Assembly: GCA_002300355.1 (NCBI GenBank)
Contig: NSGV01000008.1
Span: 1-43,112, forward strand
DNA from: Streptomyces sp. TLI_235
Lineage (GTDB): Bacteria > Actinomycetota > Actinomycetes > Streptomycetales > Streptomycetaceae
Length of the DNA stretch: 43,112 nt
Direction: 5' to 3'
Shown piece after piece: positions 39,011 through 43,112 of this stretch (the stretch's first letter is position 1; the number at the start of each line of letters is the position of its first letter). Below the pieces are notes generated by a model. It saw nothing but the letters and a program-made list of their open reading frames with translations. It made no database searches and was not told the origin of the DNA. The translations under genes and the position numbers were made by a program.

Positions 39011-41032
39011 ATGACCGCGTACCCCCACCTGCTCAGCCCGCTCGACCTGGGCTTCACCACGCTGCCCAACCGGGTGATCATGGGCTCGATGCACGTCGGG
39101 CTGGAGGAGGCCCCGAACGGCTTCGAGCGGATGGCCGCCTTCTACGCCGAGCGCGCCCGCGGCGGGGTCGGGCTGATCGTCACCGGCGGCATCGCCCCCA
39201 ACGAGGCGGGCCGCCCCTGGGAGGGCGGCGCCATGCTGACCACCGAGGAGGAGGCCGCGCGCCACCGGGTGATCACCGACGCGGTGCACGCCGAGGGCGG
39301 CCGGATCGCCATGCAGATCCTGCACTTCGGCCGGTACGCCTACCACCAGGACCTGGTCGCCCCCAGCCCGCTCAAGGCCCCGATCAGCCCCTTCACCCCG
39401 AACGAGCTCACCGACGAGCAGGTCGAGCAGACGATCGAGGACTTCGCCCGCTGCGCCGAGCTCGCCCGGTCGGCCGGCTACGACGGCGTCGAGATCATGG
39501 GCTCCGAGGGCTACCTGATCAACGAGTTCATCGCCGCCCCCACCAACCACCGCACCGACCGCTGGGGCGGCTCCTACGAGAACCGGATGCGCTTCCCGGT
39601 GGAGATCGTCCGCCGGGTCCGCGAGCGGGTCGGCGAGGACTTCGTCCTGATCTACCGGCTCTCCATGCTCGACCTGGTGCCCGGCGGCTCCACCCTGCCC
39701 GAGGTCGTGCAGCTCGCGAAGGCGGTCGAGGCCGCCGGCGCCACCATCATCAACACCGGTATCGGCTGGCACGAGGCCCGCATCCCGACCATCGCCACCT
39801 CGGTGCCGCGCGGCGCCTTCACCTGGGTCACCCGCAAGGTCATGGGCTCGGTCGGCATCCCGCTGGTCACCAGCAACCGGATCAACACCCCCGAGCTCGC
39901 CGAGCGGATCCTCGCCGAGGGCCACGCCGACCTGGTCTCGATGGCCCGCCCGCTGCTCGCCGACCCCGACTTCGTCGCCAAGGCCGCGGCCGGCACCCCC
40001 GAGGCCGTCAACACCTGCATCGGCTGCAACCAGGCCTGCCTGGACCACACCTTCAGCCTCAAGATCACCTCCTGCCTGGTGAACCCGCGCGCCTGCCACG
40101 AGACCGAGCTGGTCCTCTCCCCCACCCGGCTGCGCAAGCGGATCGGCGTGGTCGGCGCCGGCCCGGCCGGCCTCGCCTTCGCCGTCTCCGCCGCCCGGCG
40201 CGGCCACGCCGTCACCCTCTACGACGCGGCCGACACCGTCGGCGGCCAGCTCAACATCGCCCGCAAGGTGCCCGGCAAGCAGGAGTTCGACGAGACGATC
40301 CGCTACTACCGGCACGAGCTCGCCGCGCAGGGGGTCGAGCTGCGCCTGGGCACCACCGCGACGGCCGAGGACCTCGCCGCCGAGGGCTTCGACGAGATCG
40401 TCCTCGCCACCGGCGTCACCCCGCGCGTCCCCGACATCGCGGGCGTCGACCACCCCAGCGTCCTCGGCTACCTGGCCGTGCTCCGCGACGGGGCGCCGGT
40501 CGGCGAGCGGGTCGCGATCCTCGGCGCCGGCGGCATCGGCTTCGACGTCGCCGAGTTCCTCACCGACCCCGGCGACCGGGCCGCCCACGACAGCGACGTC
40601 TTCTTCGCCCAGTGGGGCGTGGACACCGACCACACCACCCCGGGCGGCCTGACCGCGCCGGTGCGCGGTGCCTCCCCGCGCAGCGTCCACCTGCTGCAGC
40701 GCAAGACCGGAAAGGTCGGCGCCGGCCTCGGCAAGACCACCGGCTGGATCCACCGCACCGAGCTCAAGCACCGCGGCGTCACCACCGTGGCCGGCGCCAC
40801 CTACACGCTGATCGACGACCAGGGCCTGCACTTCGAGGTCGACGGCGAGCCGCAGCTGCTGCCCGTCGACACCGTGGTGCTCTGCACCGGCCAGGAACCG
40901 CGCCGCGACCTGCACGCGGAGCTGCTCGCCCTCGGCATCGAGGCCCACGTGATCGGCGGCGCCGACGTCGCCGCCGAACTCGACGCCAAGCGCGCCATCG
41001 ACCAGGGCACCCGCCTCGCGGCCTCCGTCTAG
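39011..41032 (+). CDS. fadH: 2,4-dienoyl-CoA reductase (NADPH)
   Basis: 673 residues; ATG at 39011 with GAGGAG. Removes double bonds at even positions during beta-oxidation of unsaturated fatty acids. N-terminal TIM barrel with FMN (Old Yellow type: FTTLPNRVIMGSMHVGLEE, EIMGSEGYLINEFIAAPTN). A 4Fe-4S cluster is bound by C336, C339, C343 and C355, spacing identical to the E. coli enzyme (2-3-11). FAD/NADPH domain: GVVGAGPAGLAFAVSAARRG, ILGAGGIGFDVAEFL, VVLCTGQEPRRDL. Length matches E. coli FadH (672). The stop codon TAG at 41030-41032 is also the presumed left edge of the IS630 element, so the native stop was probably replaced with little change to the protein. Confidence 0.95.
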   Translation: MTAYPHLLSPLDLGFTTLPNRVIMGSMHVGLEEAPNGFERMAAFYAERARGGVGLIVTGGIAPNEAGRPWEGGAMLTTEEEAARHRVITDAVHAEGGRIAMQILHFGRYAYHQDLVAPSPLKAPISPFTPNELTDEQVEQTIEDFARCAELARSAGYDGVEIMGSEGYLINEFIAAPTNHRTDRWGGSYENRMRFPVEIVRRVRERVGEDFVLIYRLSMLDLVPGGSTLPEVVQLAKAVEAAGATIINTGIGWHEARIPTIATSVPRGAFTWVTRKVMGSVGIPLVTSNRINTPELAERILAEGHADLVSMARPLLADPDFVAKAAAGTPEAVNTCIGCNQACLDHTFSLKITSCLVNPRACHETELVLSPTRLRKRIGVVGAGPAGLAFAVSAARRGHAVTLYDAADTVGGQLNIARKVPGKQEFDETIRYYRHELAAQGVELRLGTTATAEDLAAEGFDEIVLATGVTPRVPDIAGVDHPSVLGYLAVLRDGAPVGERVAILGAGGIGFDVAEFLTDPGDRAAHDSDVFFAQWGVDTDHTTPGGLTAPVRGASPRSVHLLQRKTGKVGAGLGKTTGWIHRTELKHRGVTTVAGATYTLIDDQGLHFEVDGEPQLLPVDTVVLCTGQEPRRDLHAELLALGIEAHVIGGADVAAELDAKRAIDQGTRLAASV

Positions 41033-42290
41033 TGCTCTGACCGCATACGTACACCGGGTTGGCGGTGGCACCGTCCGGACCGGTTGGATGTGGGCGGATA
41101 TCCAATCCGTGAGGGAGGCGTGGTGGCGGAGCCGGTCAAGGTTCGAAGACTGATCGACGAGGAGGGCCAGCAGTTACAGCGGATTGTGCTGCGCGGCAGC
41201 ACGAGTTCGGTGCGCTACCGGCGGGCGATGATGTTGCTGGCCTCGGCTGGCGGGAACCGCGTGCCGGTCATCGCCCAGCTGGTCCAGGCGGACGAGGACA
41301 CGGTGCGCGATGTCATCCATCGCTTCAACGAGATCGGTCTGGCCTGCCTGGACCCTCGTTGGGCGGGAGGCCGTCCCCGCCTGCTCAGTCCTGACGACGA
41401 GGACTTCGTCGTCCAGACGGCCACCACCCGCCCGGCCAAGCTCGGGCAGCCCTTCACACGCTGGTCAATCCGCAAGCTCGCCGCCTACCTGCGTCGCGTG
41501 CACGGCCGGGTAATACGCCTGGGCCGCGAGACCCTGCGATGCCTGCTCGCCCGACGCGGCGTCACCTTCCAGCGCACCAAGACGTGGAAGGAGTCCACCG
41601 ACCCCGACCGGGACGCCAAGCTCGACCGGATCGAGCACGTCCTGGAACGCTTCCCCGACCGCACGTTCGCGTTCGACGAATTCGGCCCCCTCGGCATCCG
41701 CCCGACCGGCGGCAGCTGCTGGGCCAAGGAGGGCCGGCCCGACCGGCTTCCGGCGACCTACCACCGCATCCACGGCGTCACCTACCTCCACGGCTGCTAC
41801 TCGATCGGCGACGACACCCTGCGGGGTATCAACCGCCGCCGCAAGGGCACCACGAACACTCTCGCCGCGCTCCGCTCGATCCGGGCAGCCCGCCCGGACG
41901 GGGCCCCGGTCTACGTGATCCTGGACAACCTGTCCGCCCACAACGGCAAGAAGATCCGCCGCTGGGCCGAGAACAACAACGTCCACCTGTGCTTCACCCC
42001 GACCAACGCGTCCTGGGCCAACCCGATCGAGGCGCACTTCGGACCGCTGCGGCAGTTCACTCTGGCGAACTCCAACCACCCCAACCACACGGTCCAGACC
42101 CGTGCCCTGCACGCCTACCTGCGCTGGCAGAACGCCAACGCCCGCCACCCCGACGTCCTGGCCGCCCAACGCCGCGAACGCGCCCGCATACGCAGCGAGA
42201 AGGGCCTCCGCTGGGGCGGACGGCCTCTGGCTTCCGCGGCCTGACGACTCAATCCGATGAAGCGGTTGGATCAGGTGTCAGGTCCGACTG
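41030..42290 (+). mobile_element. IS630-family insertion sequence (borders tentative)
   Basis: One transposase gene (41123-42244) with non-coding ends. The left border is set at TA of the fadH stop (sequence TAGTGCTCTGACC), IS630-type elements being known to insert at TA. I could not find a clear matching terminal repeat on the right; GCAGAGC near 42292 is a weak partner of GCTCTG. Inner sequences CGGTTGGAT and ATCCAATCCG at the left recur as CAATCCG and CGGTTGGAT on the right (42249-42274). The right border is uncertain by tens of bases. Confidence 0.55.
41123..42244 (+). CDS. IS630-family transposase
   Basis: 373 residues from GTG 41123 (GTG 41120 and TTG 41084 are also in frame). An N-terminal HTH pair (RYRRAMMLLASAGGNRVPVI, AQLVQADEDTVRDVIHRFNE) recognises the ends. 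The DDE domain has D185 (AFDEFGPL), D268 (VILDNLSAH) and E303 (ANPIEAHF), with 34 residues between the last two as in the IS630/Tc1 group. A basic C-terminus follows (QRRERARIRSEKG). It appears intact and in one frame, so the element may be active. It sits between fadH and the pentapeptide gene. Confidence 0.93.
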   Translation: MAEPVKVRRLIDEEGQQLQRIVLRGSTSSVRYRRAMMLLASAGGNRVPVIAQLVQADEDTVRDVIHRFNEIGLACLDPRWAGGRPRLLSPDDEDFVVQTATTRPAKLGQPFTRWSIRKLAAYLRRVHGRVIRLGRETLRCLLARRGVTFQRTKTWKESTDPDRDAKLDRIEHVLERFPDRTFAFDEFGPLGIRPTGGSCWAKEGRPDRLPATYHRIHGVTYLHGCYSIGDDTLRGINRRRKGTTNTLAALRSIRAARPDGAPVYVILDNLSAHNGKKIRRWAENNNVHLCFTPTNASWANPIEAHFGPLRQFTLANSNHPNHTVQTRALHAYLRWQNANARHPDVLAAQRRERARIRSEKGLRWGGRPLASAA

Positions 42291-43112
42291 CAGAGCCGGG
42301 GCCGGGATCATGATCGCGGCGGCCGGCAGGAGGACGTCCGGCTCCGCGCCCGGGTCCTCGGCGACGACCACGCCCGCCGCCTCGACCTCGAAGCCGGCCG
42401 GCCAGGTGGTGAGGTCGCTCACCAGTGCGCCTTCCAGTTTCGCTTGCCGCAGGTCGGTACCGCTGAGGTCGCAGCCCCGGAGGTCGGCCATGCGCAGGTC
42501 CGCGCAAACGAACACGGCCCCTGCGGCACGGGCTTTGCGCAAATTCGCCTCCCGTAGGTCAGCGCCGGAGAAGTTCGATTCACGCAGGTCGGCCTTGAGC
42601 AGGCGTGCGCCGCGCAGATCGGCTTCGGTCAGGCGGGCCTGGTGAAGAATCGAGGTCCCGAGTTCGGCGTGCCGCAGATTGGCCCTGATCAGCGACGCCC
42701 CGCGCAGGTTGACCTGGTACACGCTTGCCGCTTCCAGGCACGTGCCGTCGAGGTTGACACCGTTCAGCCACAGTCCGTCGCAGTCGCCCGGCGCAGGTCG
42801 GTGTAGCTGACGTTGAGCCAACCCGCGGGACGCTCCTGGCCGAGCACTCCGAGACAGGTGAGGGCCACCTGGGCGTCCGCGGCGCGTGTCTCCAGCGGGC
42901 GCACCGAGTTGATGGATGCGTCCGCCGCCGGGGCTCCCGGCTCATGCGGCGGCCAGGGCAGGTGCGTCCGCAGGTATGCCGCCATGATCGAGACGACCGC
43001 TTCGTAGTCACGGACGGAGTGGTCGGCAATCCGCCACAGTGCGTAGATGCCTCCGATCCGTACGTCAAGCTTCTCGCTGCCCAGCTGTTCCACGGCCCGG
43101 CTGAAGCGGTCG
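42249..43112 (-). CDS. Pentapeptide-repeat protein (partial, apparent frameshift)
   Basis: The N-terminus is beyond the window. Visible first part: RFSRAVEQLGSEKLDVRIGG, IYALWRIADHSVRDYEAVVS, then LNVSYTDLRRA, the usual lead-in of streptomycete pentapeptide proteins. At ~42786 the frame changes. Restoring one base (GCN GAC for GC GAC) joins it to DCDGLWLNGVNLDG and a run of A(D/N)Lxx repeats (NLRGASLIRANLRHAELG, ADLREANLRKARAAG, ADLRMADLRGCDLSG) forming a right-handed quadrilateral helix. These proteins mimic DNA or mediate binding; function unknown. In the uncorrected reading the second frame would start at 42821 (190 residues). The C-terminus ends close to the IS630 right end and may be altered by it. 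Confidence 0.8.

Noticed and set aside
37927..41040. 1,037-codon open frame on the + strand
   Set aside because: Out-of-frame shadow of the hydrolase and fadH genes, Arg/Pro-rich, no motif.
41030..42300. Clear terminal inverted repeats of the IS630 element
   Set aside because: Only short, imperfect partners (GCTCTG with CAGAGC; CGGTTGGAT with ATCCAA) could be found, so the borders stay tentative.
1..43112. tRNA, rRNA, riboswitch or replication origin
   Set aside because: I saw no cloverleaf sequence, rRNA segment, recognisable riboswitch core or DnaA-box cluster, but I could not run a covariance search.

Overview
The window is very GC-rich. Start codons are often GTG, third positions are almost all G or C, and many promoters have TAG-type -10 boxes. 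These traits, together with families such as SpoIIE-type phosphatases, STAS antagonists, Ku with a lysine-rich tail, XRE-cupin regulators and GAP-family membrane proteins, point to a streptomycete chromosome (Streptomyces or Kitasatospora). Gene content is mostly accessory, as in chromosome arms: short, often divergent units, each with its own regulator. There is no rRNA, tRNA, CRISPR array or multi-gene antibiotic cluster.

Layout. 1-1725: an EF-G paralogue runs off the left edge on the minus strand. It is preceded by a 38-codon upstream ORF and a strong hairpin, which looks like a ribosome-sensing attenuator. 1726-3060: wreckage of an MFS transporter and a tyrosine recombinase. 3087-8833: an AmpD-type amidase pair, a TPR protein, and a GAF/PAS/GAF/PP2C phosphatase with an apparent frameshift. 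8855-11329: a thioredoxin-reductase-like/methyltransferase fusion with a His-rich insert, divergent from an XRE-cupin regulator across a palindrome. 11517-16346: a voltage-gated channel, a P450, and a TetR/FAD-monooxygenase pair sharing two tandem palindromes. 16350-17453: an unrecognised protein and a 39-residue acidic Cys-containing peptide gene. 17611-19565: a MarR-MFS unit. 19773-24372: Ku and neighbours, an STAS protein lacking its phospho-serine, and a 2-hydroxyacid dehydrogenase. 24452-27013: a TmrB-like ATPase and an epimerase/TetR pair with an operator array. 27036-31180: a membrane-tethered PemK/MazF-like protein, GAP and SRPBCC proteins, an XRE regulator and a lipoprotein. 31542-32567: a stand-alone EF-G domain-IV-like protein and a 141-bp IS630 relic. 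32578-36214: PadR/esterase, then AraC/secreted dioxygenase with a carbohydrate-binding module. 36266-41032: methyltransferase, LysE, lipase-like hydrolase and FadH. 41030-43112: an IS630 element inserted at the fadH stop codon, and a frameshifted pentapeptide-repeat gene.

The common theme is small stress, detoxification or catabolic modules under local repressors, many with operators visible as perfect or near-perfect palindromes. At least three genes, and probably five, appear broken by a single missing base. Either this sequence carries systematic indel errors or the region is decaying; the two cannot be told apart from the sequence alone.

The best candidates for undescribed biology are the EF-G upstream ORF/hairpin, the small Cys peptide, the oxidoreductase-methyltransferase fusion and the domain-IV-only EF-G relative.
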